From positions 60,482,228-60,546,227 of the forward strand of contig NC_088716.1 in assembly GCF_963576615.1 (NCBI RefSeq): DNA of 64,000 nt. Reading direction: 5' to 3'. The position numbers and the translations under genes are program-made. Shown piece by piece: positions 23,669 through 33,846 of the stretch. The stretch comes from Watersipora subatra (taxonomy: Eukaryota > Bryozoa > Gymnolaemata > Cheilostomatida > Watersiporidae). Each line of letters begins with the position of its first letter. The first letter of the stretch is position 1. The notes beneath the pieces were generated by a model. The model saw nothing but the letters and a program-made list of their open reading frames with translations, had not been told where the DNA came from and did not search any database.

Positions 23669-25541
23669 CTATATTTGATACAGGCTTTCCGGTAGAACTC
23701 AAAGTGTTTGTCATAAACTAATGCTACAGGACGTTTTATATTGAGCCTTTTATTGGCCTTTCAATTCATATGAGGACATCACGTGTCAAAACAATAACCA
23801 CAATGTTTGAGAACATCATCAAAATAAAGAGATTCCTAGCTACTGCGTTTTCGTGATAGCTGCGATTACCTGTCCGTTTTTAGCTTTTAAGAGCTTGTAA
23901 TCACATTTCCGCATATTTTGCGCCTACAACACAGCAAAGTAAGACACAGTGAGCCTTTTGATACCAAATAACCGTAATGTGAGTGTTATTGCGAGACAAC
24001 CTTTAAAATTTCTCTTGCGCATTGGAAAGGCTGCGATGGCTTTCATCACATTTAGTCATTTCTTTGAGTCAACTGTAAATTATTTTATGAGGCTATGGTC
24101 AGGGGTTTAAGATATTATCTCACCATGTAAAAGCTAAAATATACCAAATTCTCTGGTACTTCAAATCACCACCTAAGTTTGTACAAGTGATGATGAAACA
24201 ACGCAACCACCCATATTAGCTAGTTACTAGCTATAATATCACTAATAGGTAAGTGTGAGAGCTACTTTAGCAGCATGATTGCTAAACTACTGTTTGTGAA
24301 TTACATGTGTACGTATTTCCTTTTCCCCTTCTCTTGTGTTTTAACTCTCCTTTCTGATCTACTATATAAACGGCAATTGTTGTCTGCGTATGTGTGTGTT
24401 CGCCGTATAGAGTACCATACTTTTCGGACTGTTAGCCGCTACTAGGTATCTAGGACGCATTAACGGGAATCTCCGGTTAGTGTGTCTCTATACATAACAT
24501 ATTCATCGTTTTTACACAAAAATCACTGATCTCTGGTTAGTGTGCCTCTTTACAGTGCCCAACCGCACTGTTTCGTTTTAAACAGCAAAGTTGCTGCTAT
24601 GTTAAAAAGCACCGTCCTGAGTTTTGCGGCCTATACAAAGGTGCCTATATAGCTATACAAATGTACTACTCATTAAATAAAATAAATTAATGAGTAGTAA
24701 TTTACATGCAATTAATATTTATTGCCAACGTGTATCGAGAAGGTCACATAAAAGTTTGTTTCTTGCGGTCACTGGAAAAAAACGCAGTTCTCACCCACTA
24801 AATTTCCACATCAAAAAGGTAAGTACTTCTTATTCAATGTTGTATTGTCTATGAATTGCTACACTTCCACTACATAACCCTTTCACTTGTGTCCATGTAC
24901 AAGTTTAGCTATCGGCCTACTGCCAGCCATTTTGCTGATATTGCTTCATGATATTTTTTCAATTTGAAACTCCATCTAGAACGTTTGTTTTGGTTATATA
25001 TTTTATTTTGCCAACATGTTAACAAACACTGCTATACAAAAAATTCATTGTATCTATACTTTGTGCATGGCCTCACATACTAAAGCGATGTGAAGCCACG
25101 AAGCTCAAACGATCCTCTACAATGTTCCTTATTCTTACAAAACCAATACTTTCACCACCATCAGTTTCAGTGCTGCTATTGCTATTTTAATTATCTGTGT
25201 AATCACAAAAATCTAAATCTGAATCGGCTATAATGTCATCAACAAAAGTAATTGTTTTCTAACTCGGTGGCGTTTTCAAAACTTACACAAAAAATGGTTG
25301 TTTTTAAGTTAGAAATTCTCAAACAAAGACTTGAAATTAAATTTTAGGCTAATTTTATAGAGAAATCTTTGGACAACACGGTCACTACCATAAAAGTCTT
25401 AAAGATCGTTGGCTGTGTTATCAACGAATAATAAAATTCAGTTACTAGCAATTGCTGGGAAAGTCGTAAAAATGTGTCTACGTCGGTCGACCATAGAAAA
25501 CGCATAAATGAGTCTACTTCAGTGAAAGGGTTGAAAATGTT

Positions 25542-25888
25542 GGATTTGCCACTGTTTGTGATAGTAAACATGTTCATTTCCTTGTGCAGCTGAGTTACTT
25601 TTACTTTTTTTCCAGCTACGAGTACTACAGAACTACAGCTACTACAGAACTTGCAGGGTACTGCTACTGCGTTTTACCTACTAAATTTCTACATCGAAAA
25701 GGTTAGTACTTCTTATTCAATGTTTTAATGTCTATGAATTGCCACACCTCCACTACTTCAAACAGTGGATTTGCGAACGTTCGTGATAGTAAGCATGTTC
25801 ATTTCCTTCCGCAGCTGACTTACTTTTACTTTTTTCCAGCTACGAGTACCACAGAACTACAGCTACTACAGAACTTGCACGGGCACTC
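25542..25888. repeat. 225-bp direct duplication, second copy partial
   Basis: The segment starting GGATTTGCC at 25542 recurs from 25767 (GGATTTGCGAACGTTCGTGATA), through AGCTACGAGTACYACAGAACT and on to AACTTGCA. A third, more diverged piece matching the TACTTCTTATTCAATGTT part lies at about 24790-24890. This lies upstream of the STPR frame and may be its duplicated 5' region. Confidence 0.85.
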
Positions 25889-25986
25889 CGAGCGTTGCGA
25901 TAGGCGACGGTGAGAAGAAAGCGAGCGGGGTATATTACAAAAAGCACATCATCTCATTCACTTTTAGAAACGCTTGAAGCAGTACA

Positions 25987-26556
25987 ATGCCTCCCAAAAA
26001 GCCTACTGCCCAAATGCAAGAACAGATTGATTTCCGTAGAGAAAGAGACCGAATTCGCAAAGCAGCAGCTAGACGAGCAGAAACTGCAGAGCAAACACAG
26101 CTACGCCTACAACGAAACAGAATGGCAGCTGGTAGAAGAGCAGAAACCGCTGAACAAACACAGGTACATCGAGAGCAGGCCAGAATAGATGCTGCAGCTG
26201 CTAGAAGTGCAGAAACTGCTGAGCCGACCCAGCAGCGACTCAAATGGCTCAGAGCAGCCGCTACAGCTGCCTGATGTGCAGAAACCTCCGAGCAGATGCA
26301 GCGGCGACAAGAACATGATGCACTAGCTACAACAGCTGCTCGGCGAGCTGAATTTTTAGAGCAGATGAAACGCCGACAAGATCAAGATGCACTAACTACA
26401 GCAGCCGCTATCAGGCGCCGTGTATGGGCAGAAAACTTCGCACTTGACTACAGTCCTGCAACACAGTATAGGGCCGAATTTTTCTATGGGACGAATGTCC
26501 AAAAATGCTCCAGATGTAATGCCTTATGCTGGAAAGGCAAGAGGCTATATATGTAG
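25987..26556 (+). pseudogene. STPR-repeat Helitron protein remnant
   Basis: The frame starts MPPKKPTAQMQEQ and has about five 23-residue repeats of the form RRAETAEQTQ..R (score-and-three peptide repeat, STPR). It is interrupted by TGA at 26272-26274, exactly where the repeat period calls for Arg. It then continues in the same frame through two further repeats. It ends with AENFALDYSP and a CSRCNALCWKGKR segment resembling the C-x2-C..A..W-K-G-E motif that follows such repeats in Helitron-encoded proteins. The frame stops at 26554-26556 without any Rep/helicase region. STPR units are known to bind DNA in an insect silk-gene regulator; a DNA-binding role here is inference. Confidence 0.6.
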
Positions 26557-27189
26557 TTTATATAGTAGATTTTATTGATGATAAATTTTATCAACACAAC
26601 CACATTATGCTGCACAGTTTGTATATACCATGTCAAAAAACAGGCTATAGACGAATAACTGGTGAGTCATGATTAGTGTTTTAAGCATGCGGTAGTCTCA
26701 ATTCAATAAATGCTGACGATAGCTTAGCAGTGCAAAAGCAAAATACTTTCTAGAACTTTTTAAAATATGTTAAACTTTTCAATACTGCCAGTTTGAAGAA
26801 CTTCAGTTTACCTAGCAATGTCAATTTCATTATTAGTTCTGTGTACAAAATTAGGACAACTCCGATTTGAGTGGTTCGACACTGATGCATTGAAGACTAG
26901 CTGTAGAACACATTGAATATTTCTATTGGTCTCTCCAACATTATTGACATGTACGACTGCATATGTGTATGCAGTTTGATCAGCACAAAAATTTCAGTAG
27001 ATTGCATATTTGGAGTTGTTTTACAGTATGAAAGACAACTCCCAATAAAACTATTGCTTTACGTAATTCTGTTCCTAAACACTGGTAATGCAGCTAGTTA
27101 TATACATGTATATGTGCTAGTACGCTGGCAGTCTTGAGCAGCACATATGAAAACCACAAGCAACTCTATCTGAGAAGAATAGTAAAATA

Positions 27190-27710
27190 TATATACTAGC
27201 ATACATCGGCAGACACCAGAGTACATCTGCAGACACCCATCTACATCATCGTAGGCCATCATACACCTTCATACACTTATGTATGCCTGTGTATACCTCA
27301 ATGCACTTGCATTCACCATGTACATGAATACATACATATACGTATACTATACTTGTACATATACACATACCTGTACATATACATAATTTATACCTATGCA
27401 TATCCACATACCTATACATGTGCCTATACATATGCATAAATGTATATTAGAACACTTACACAAACAAACATACATATACACATATGTATACATATATGTA
27501 CATATACATATGCATTCACACACGCAAATATGTATACATGAACAGGTACACAAATATACACGCATATAAACTATACGTAAACGCACATGTATACATATGT
27601 ATAAATATACATATGTATGTATATATTTATATATGTACATAGGTATATGTACTGTATATACTGTACATATAATATAAATACATATACATATACCCGTACA
27701 CAGATAACTA
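27190..27710. repeat. TACATA/CATATG low-complexity tract
   Basis: Irregular repeats of TACATATACATATG, with CACCAGAGTACATC-like units at the left edge. No frame is regarded as coding. Confidence 0.9.
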
Positions 27711-27754
27711 CAAAGTAGTGTTGAGATGATTACCACAATTCTTTACCGACTCAC

Positions 27755-27889
27755 CAGATTATCCATGTCATTTCCAATGCCAAACAGTTCCGCTTCACCC
27801 ATTGGCTGCTCAAACAGCTCTGGTCCTTGTAGCATTGTATAAGATTTGGTTATAGGGGGTGTATTCATAGCAAGCTTCCTGTCTTCCAT
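27755..27889 (-). CDS. CD225/dispanin (IFITM-like) protein, exon 1
   Basis: An exon too short to stand out as an ORF. ATG at 27889 follows TTCTGTTAAG. It encodes 45 residues (MEDRKLAMNTPPITKSYT.., ..EAELFGIGNDMDNL) and ends at the donor CTG|GTGAGT in phase 0, matching the phase-0 acceptor at 21291. The segment is soluble and Pro/Glu-bearing, as expected for the cytosolic N-terminal region of a dispanin. Several methionines lie near the start; I chose the first in-frame one. A 24-bp minisatellite begins about 300 bp upstream. Confidence 0.65.
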
Positions 27890-28194
27890 CTTAACAGAAA
27901 ATGGTCATGGCATGCTCGGCCGAAACACAAAAGAGAAAAAATAGGCGATGTTACATTGATGTTTGAAGTGAGTAGAAGTTGTTTCCTCATGCCTGTGATT
28001 TACAATGAGACTGAAAGTGTGTTTGAGTTGACTAAACTTTAAGATGCACATTTCATTCCTCAGCCATCTTATTCTCAGCTTTTGTTGATAGCTGAGAGGT
28101 TCGCAAACCATCCCGCCCGCAGATGTGCTAAAGGACTTGGACTATAAATTTGAATAGTGCATAAATTTTCATCTGTATCCAGTATAGTTTTACT
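27890..28194. other. Probable 5' flank of dispanin gene
   Basis: Upstream (minus sense) of the start codon. No convincing TATA box or coding sequence was recognised. Confidence 0.4.
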
Positions 28195-28835
28195 GTCCAA
28201 CCTCGCTACAAATCCTCACTACACTTGTCCTACAAATCCTCTCTACACTTGTGCTACAAATCCTCTCTACACTTGTCCTACAAATCCTCTCTACACTTGT
28301 GCTACAAATCCTCTCTACACATGTGCTACAAATCCTCTCTACACTTGTGCTACAAATCCTCTCTACACTTGTGCTACAAATCCTCTCTACACATGTGCTA
28401 CAAATCCTCTCTACACTTGTGCTACAAATCCTCTCTACACTTGTGCTACAAATCCTTTCTACACATGTGCTACAAATCCTCACTACACATGTGCTACAAA
28501 TTCTCTCTACACTTGTGCTACAAATCCTCTCTACACATGTGCTACAAATCCTCGCTACACATGTGCTACAAATCCTCTCTACACATGTGCTACAAATCCT
28601 CCCTACACTTGTGCTACAAATCCTCTTTACACTTGTGCTACAAATCCTCTTTACACATGTGCTACAAATCCTCGCTACACATGTGCTACAAATCCTCACT
28701 ACACTTGTCCTACAAATCCTCTCTACACATGTGCTACAAATCCTCACTACACTTGTCCTACAAATCCTCTCTACACATGTGCTACAAATACTCGCTACAC
28801 ATGTGCTACAAATCCTCGCTACACTTGTGCTACAA
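28195..28835. repeat. 24-bp minisatellite
   Basis: About 26 copies of a 24-bp unit, CTACAAATCCTCTCTACACT plus TGTG, varying at a few positions (CTTGTG/CATGTG, TCCTC[TAG]CT). Four frames stay open for 200-270 codons simply because 24 is a multiple of three and the unit lacks stops. Strongly homogenised. Confidence 0.97.
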
Positions 28836-28976
28836 ACCTCTCCTATAACAATCAAAAACCTTCTCATTTCAGCTCAGTACAGATTTTACCACTCAGCACA
28901 ATCTAGCTACAACTATGTACATCGGAATTGCCTCCTCTGTGCTACTCCTCAAAAGATCACAGAAGATTGTGAAGAT

Positions 28977-29447
28977 TTAAAGACGAATTTACACAAAATT
29001 TTAGTAGATTTTACCCGAAGATATCAGTATTTTTTAACACTTGCGATTGCTTTTGATGTTTGAGGTGATCTTATTGCCAGGATGTTTCAAAATTAAAATC
29101 GATAAAACTTGATCATGGTTAAAATGCTCAGAAGAACAATGCGTGACAAAATGATGTCACTGATATCACGGCTGTCTGTATTTCTCATTATTGATACCAG
29201 CTAGTGCGTTCAAGCTGCAGCGTTATGTGTCTCTACTCTGTCGGTCTTTTTGCAACTATTATAGATGCAACTATAAATATCATAGTCGAATCGGAGCTGT
29301 CTAACTGTAATCAAGACTTGTAGATTTTAATCTTGAAACATCCTGACAGTCAGATCACCTCAAGCATCAAAAGCAATCACAAATGATAGAAAAATACCGA
29401 TACTTTCTGGTAAAATCTACTAACATTTTGTGTAAGTTTATCTTTAA
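28977..29447. mobile_element. Foldback element C, copy 1
   Basis: A ~470-bp element with inverted arms of about 140 bp. TTAAAGACGAATTTACACAA on the left returns as TTGTGTAAGTTTATCTTTAA on the right, and internal pairs such as GCGATTGCTTTTGATG/CATCAAAAGCAATC match. The ends resemble element A tips (TTAAAGG..). No protein-coding content. Confidence 0.75.
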
Positions 29448-29599
29448 TACAGTAATGAAGGAGTAAAGGCTGTAGGAGATCTAGGAGGCTGCAGGTAATT
29501 TGAAGGCCACGAAAAGTTCTCGTTTGTCTAAAAAATTAAGAGGTCTAAGAGCACTGGAAGGTTAAAAAAGCTGTGAAAGGTCACAGTGGCTGTAAGGTG

Positions 29600-30135
29600 T
29601 ACGTCATAGTAGGTTATAGGTTGCAGAAAGTTGCACATCATAGTAGGTTATAGGTAACAGTAAATTGTAGGTCATAGTAGATTATAGGTGACAGAAAATA
29701 GTACATCATAGTAGGTTATGGGTGACAGAAGGTTGTAGGTCATAGTAGGTTATAGGTTGCAGAAAGTTGCACGTCATAGTAGGTTATAGGTAACAGTAAG
29801 TTGTAGGTCAAAGTAGATTATAGGTGACAGAAAATAGTACATCATAGTAGGTTATGGGTGACAGAAGGTTGTAGGTCATAGTAGGTTATAGGTGACAGTA
29901 AGTTGCAGGTCATGATAGGTTATAGGTGACAGTAAGTTGCAGGTCATGGCAGGTTATAGGTGACAGTAGATTGTAGGTCATAGTAGGTTATAGGTTGCAG
30001 AAAATAGTACATCATAGTAGGCTATAGGTTACATAATGTTGTAAGTCATAGTAGGCAACAGGTGGCAAAAAGTTGTAGGTCATTGTAAGTTACATGTGGC
30101 AAAAAGTTGTAGGTCTTAGCCGTTTATAGGTGGCA
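29600..30135. repeat. 34-bp degenerate minisatellite
   Basis: About fifteen copies of a unit near AGGTTATAGGTGACAGTAAG followed by TTGYAGGTCATAGT. Divergence increases to the right. Confidence 0.9.
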
Positions 30136-30520
30136 GACAGACGTTAGATTTAAAAAACATATGGCAAAAGGTATTATATTGCGACAAAGAAATAGTAAAT
30201 GCGTAAATTATGAATACACTAAAAGAATTTTGCTGATTAGCACTACAGAGATTAGTGAAATGTGCAATGCCGAGCAAAAAACCGGAAGCAAGCAATCGGT
30301 TTTACTCACTAGAGACTGGCCGGGGGAAGGGATTCACAGTGAGCTGAAAAAGATGAATAAAAATAAATGTTTGGACCAAAGGCTAAATAAGGCTAAAACA
30401 TATTACAATAATAAAAAAGATTAAAAACGATACTCTATTAATTACCCAAAGTATCTGGAAAAAGTAGACATAAAAATCATATAGATAAAACTGAATATTA
30501 ATTGAATTAATATTCAGTTT

Positions 30521-30765
30521 TTGTGAAAGCTGCGATTAACTGTTCGTTTTTTAGCTTTTAAGAGCTAGTAATCACATTTCCACATATTTTGCACCTACAA
30601 CACAGCAAAGTAAGACACAGTGAGCCTTTTGATACCAAATAACCGTAATGTGAGTGTTATTGCAAGTCAACCTTTAAAATTTCTCTTGCACATTAGAAAG
30701 GCTGCAATGGCTTTCATCATATTTAGTCATTTCTTTGAGTCAACTGTAAATTATATTAATTGAAT
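30521..30765. mobile_element. Foldback element A, copy 3 (one end only)
   Basis: Starts AGCTGCGATTAACTGTTCG and runs through AGCTTTTAAGAGCTAGTAATC, CACCTACAACACAGCAAAGT and GATACCAAATAACCGTAATG to CAACCTTTAA, then a ~75-bp extension shared with copy 1. Only one arm is present. It is flanked on both sides by the palindrome-like TATTAATTGAATTAATATTC. Confidence 0.8.
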
Positions 30766-31344
30766 TAATATTCAGTTATATTTAGTTAATTCTTACATAG
30801 TCAATGTTCTATGATCTAATAAAACACAACAGGGTTGCCAAGAATAGGAGACTGCTCAAAGGCTAACATTACCTACTACACTGCTTCTCCAGACTTCTAC
30901 TGTACGTTACAGCTTGGTACTCTTTATGGCTGCAGAATCACACACAAACTCTTAACTTTGAATGTTCTAACCAGATGCTTGTTTGATTGTTAATTGAGAC
31001 AATGCTAAACAATCGAACGCACTGCGTTGTTTGTAACAAACTTATAGGCAAAAATTTCTCAACAATCTTTGCTCTTTTTTTTTAAATGCGCTTATATTAT
31101 CTTATTTTATATTTTATTACTTTATATTATATTTTCTTGTAAGGTCAAAAGAAAAAAAGTAAATCTTTTTCAATGTTTGTACGTCAAAGTTGTGATTAGC
31201 TAGAGGCAACTAATCTTATATGCATATATCGTATTTTGTTTAACTAATTTTATATTTAACGAACTTAATTATTAAAATTTTAGGCAGTTTACTAGAACAC
31301 TAAAACAAATACAATGTATAACTTTTTTACAAGATCACAGTTTA
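30766..31344. other. No gene recognised
   Basis: AT-rich DNA with a TTTTATATTTTATTAC low-complexity run near 31090-31140. Nothing else was seen. Confidence 0.5.
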
Positions 31345-31830
31345 GGGAACTTACTATTATACCTTACTACTAAGGTTACTCACTATACCTTACTACCAAG
31401 GTTACTCACTATACCTTACTACTAAGGTTACTCGCTATACCTCACTACTAAGGTTACTCGCTATACCTTACTACTAAGGTTACTCACTATACCTCACTAC
31501 TAAGGTTACTCGCTATACCTCCCTACTAAGGTTACTCACTATACCTCACTACTAAGGTTACTCGCTATACCTCACTACTAAGGTTACTCGCTATACCTTA
31601 CTACTAAGGTTACTCACTATACCTTACTACTAAGGTTACTCGCTATACCTCACTACTAAGGTTACTCGCTATACCTCACTACTAAGGTTACTCGCTATAC
31701 CTCACTACTAAGGTTACTCACTATACCTCACTAATAAGGTTACTCAGTATACTTCACTACTAAGGTTACTCACTAAACACCACTTTTAAGGTTACTCACT
31801 ATACCCTATTACTAAGGTCACTCATTATTT
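31345..31830. repeat. 26-bp minisatellite
   Basis: About eighteen copies of AAGGTTACTCGCTATACCTC plus ACTACT. Confidence 0.95.
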
Positions 31831-32195
31831 AGAGGTTAACATATGTTATACTCCAGATATAGAAGGGTTAACATTAGTTATACACTAATTATAGAGAAGT
31901 TATCACTTGTTGTATACTAGGTATAGAGGAGTTATCACTTTTTATACACTAGATATGAAGGTTAACACATGTTTTGCTTTAGATATAGAAGGGTTAACGC
32001 TTGTTTTACACTGAATATAGAAGTTAACACATATTATACACTAGATTTAGAGGTTAACATAGGTTATACTCCAGATATAGAAGGTTTAACAGTGGCTATA
32101 CACTAGTTATAGAGGAGTTATCACTTGTTGCATACTAGGTATAGAGGAGTTATCACTTGTTGCATACTAGGTATGCTACACTTTTTATATATTAG
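31831..32195. repeat. Degenerate minisatellite, ~30 bp
   Basis: Irregular copies of ATAGAGGAGTTATCACTTGT plus TRYATACTAGGT and relatives, directly following the 26-bp array. Confidence 0.85.
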
Positions 32196-33574
32196 ATAAC
32201 GGGTTAACTTTGTGATTAACACTGTATTTTATTATAAAGCCTGCAATAGCATTGATAATACGATCTTTTAATTACATTATTCACCTGATTGCTTACAGCA
32301 AGTACGAACCCTCTTGCCATAACATGACCCTATTGACGATGTTAGGGCTTCCAACGCATGATCTGAATATAACACACATGGTTATTGTGTTGAAAGAAAA
32401 GCGAAGACTTATTAGAGTAATGAAATTGGTTCCTTTATTCAGGGCTGAACTGCGATTAGTTAAACCAACATCCATTTGTTTATTAATGACAACCAGTCAT
32501 TCAAACTAATCTATTCAGCCACAAGTGTTCTTTACTACTAGAAGAGTTTTACCAATGGGAGTTGTCCCTACAGACGACCCAGTAGAGGCAAGTTGCGGAG
32601 AAGAGAGTTGAACTGCTCCGGTACAGTGTCTCAACATTTGTACAGTTGAGCAAGTCAGACAAGTAAATAGTTTTAAATTTACTGAACCTGATGATTCATC
32701 ATTTTTAAGTTTTTTTTCTGACAGTAGAAAGTTGACAACTTATGCTTCTGATATAATCAACAAGAAGACAGCCGACATTGACTAAGGTAAGTACAGGTAA
32801 GTACAGTACGTGCATCTAACATGGCTTTCACAAGCTGAATTTGGTATAATCTGGTGTTGTAGTAATAAGCATGGCAGCAAAAGTTGATCTTCATGTTACC
32901 AGGAAGCGTATGTACCGCGTGGCTCAGACCTGCCTTTATTACTCCATAATTTTCAGCTAAGCAGAACCTTGTACACGGTTCACAGCTGCATCGTGTCAAT
33001 ATCATACAAGCCCACTCAATATAGTTTTCACTGATCACGCACTTAAATTCTTGTTCCTCAGAAGCAACAAATTAAATCGTTTTACTGATTCCATATGTTT
33101 CCTTGTTTGCTAAGCTATTGCCTTGTCAGGAAAATCATTAGCGTTGTTAAGATGGACCCAAATAGTGCATCCAGCCTTGATCTCTCTTCAGCCTTGATCT
33201 CATGATCTTTACTCAAATTTATAAATCTCAATAGTCATACACACTTGTTGAAACTACAGAAAAAGAATTAACTTTGTATTTCAATGCGGATGATCAGCCA
33301 CACTTAAAATTCCCCTCATCTTTACAATTCTTTTATGCGCAGGTAGCGACTTTGAATGCAACTAAATCTGCATAATTAGAATCAAAAGATTTGTCGTGAC
33401 CAATCAAGCCTCAATCAGAAAAGAGCATTAGCTCTCAAAAACTAATTCTCGACTAGCCCACTCAGAGTTTCACCAGTATTTCTGACGACATATCACCATG
33501 ATTTATGTCACTTGGAAACAGCAAATGATTAGACTTACCAGCACCATGTCAGAAATAATTCCTTTCTTTTTTAG
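32196..33574. other. No gene recognised; upstream of CCP gene 1
   Basis: Contains short frames only. The minus-strand frame at 32757-33038 is Cys-containing but has no recognised pattern. I looked for a signal-peptide exon for the following gene and found none with a convincing donor. Confidence 0.45.
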
Positions 33575-33593
33575 ATTTATTCATAACAGCGAG

Positions 33594-33846
33594 ATGGCGA
33601 AGTCTGAAGCAGCGTGCAACAACGCTGAGCTTAAACACGGATATTTTGAGTTGAAAGACATTTATGAAAACGACGGAGTTCGATACTATCATTTGGAATA
33701 CGGATGCAGCTTTGGATACAAACGTGACTCAGACGACCCACACGATCGAGTACTGTGCACCGAGGTAGCGAACTCGACTGTATGGTTGGATGAACATCAG
33801 AATGAAGCTATCCTGAAACCCGTGTGTGAGCTGAACGGAGTAGCTT
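33594..33846 (+). CDS. CCP/sushi-like receptor 1, ectodomain exon
   Basis: First recognised exon of a single-pass membrane protein with one sushi (complement control protein)-like domain. A strong acceptor (CCTTTCTTTTTTAG) lies at 33574, 19 bases before the ATG chosen here. The 84 residues contain four cysteines in CCP order: Cys8; Cys38 in EYGCSFGY; Cys55 in VLC; Trp64; Cys78 in KPVC. The sequon NST at 60-62 is expected to be glycosylated if extracellular. The exon ends in phase 1 at T|GTAAGT and joins 36602-37209. CCP domains usually bind proteins in complement, adhesion or self-recognition; the ligand is unknown. No signal peptide is visible. Confidence 0.75.

Larger units (their letters stand above)
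21597..24080. mobile_element. Foldback element A, copy 1 (interrupted)
   Basis: Inverted terminal segments start GCAACAAAGTTCACATTACA at 21608 and return as the complement near 23985, continuing TTGCGAGACAACCTTTAA. The interior matches copy 2 (46931-47815) in reverse orientation, including TAAACTAATGCTAC and TCACATGATCAGATTAC. The copy is interrupted by element B at about 22134-23668. The outer left tip is worn. The right side continues about 70 bp beyond AACCTTTAA in a form shared with copy 3 (30521). No transposase frame was seen. Confidence 0.8.
24358..26580 (+). mobile_element. Decayed Helitron-like element with STPR-type ORF
   Basis: The proposed 5' end is TCTACTATATAAACGGCAAT followed by a GTGTGTGTTCGCC stretch, similar to Helitron starts. 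The 3' part encodes a 23-residue-repeat protein of the type found near Helitron Rep proteins. No Rep or helicase domain and no terminal hairpin-CTAG follows, so the element is 3'-truncated. Boundaries are approximate. Confidence 0.5.
21292..27754. other. Dispanin-gene intron, transposon-rich
   Basis: A 6.46-kb intron inferred from matching phase-0 splice sites. It holds the nested foldback elements (21597-24080), a decayed Helitron (24358-26580) and TACATA low-complexity DNA (27190-27710). No other gene was seen. Confidence 0.7.

Noticed and set aside
28157..29063. Four overlapping 200-270-codon frames
   Set aside because: They arise from a 24-bp tandem repeat open in several frames on both strands; no start context, splice sites or domain.
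32757..33038. Cys-containing 93-codon minus-strand ORF
   Set aside because: No recognised cysteine pattern, no splice support and no homologous copy in the window.
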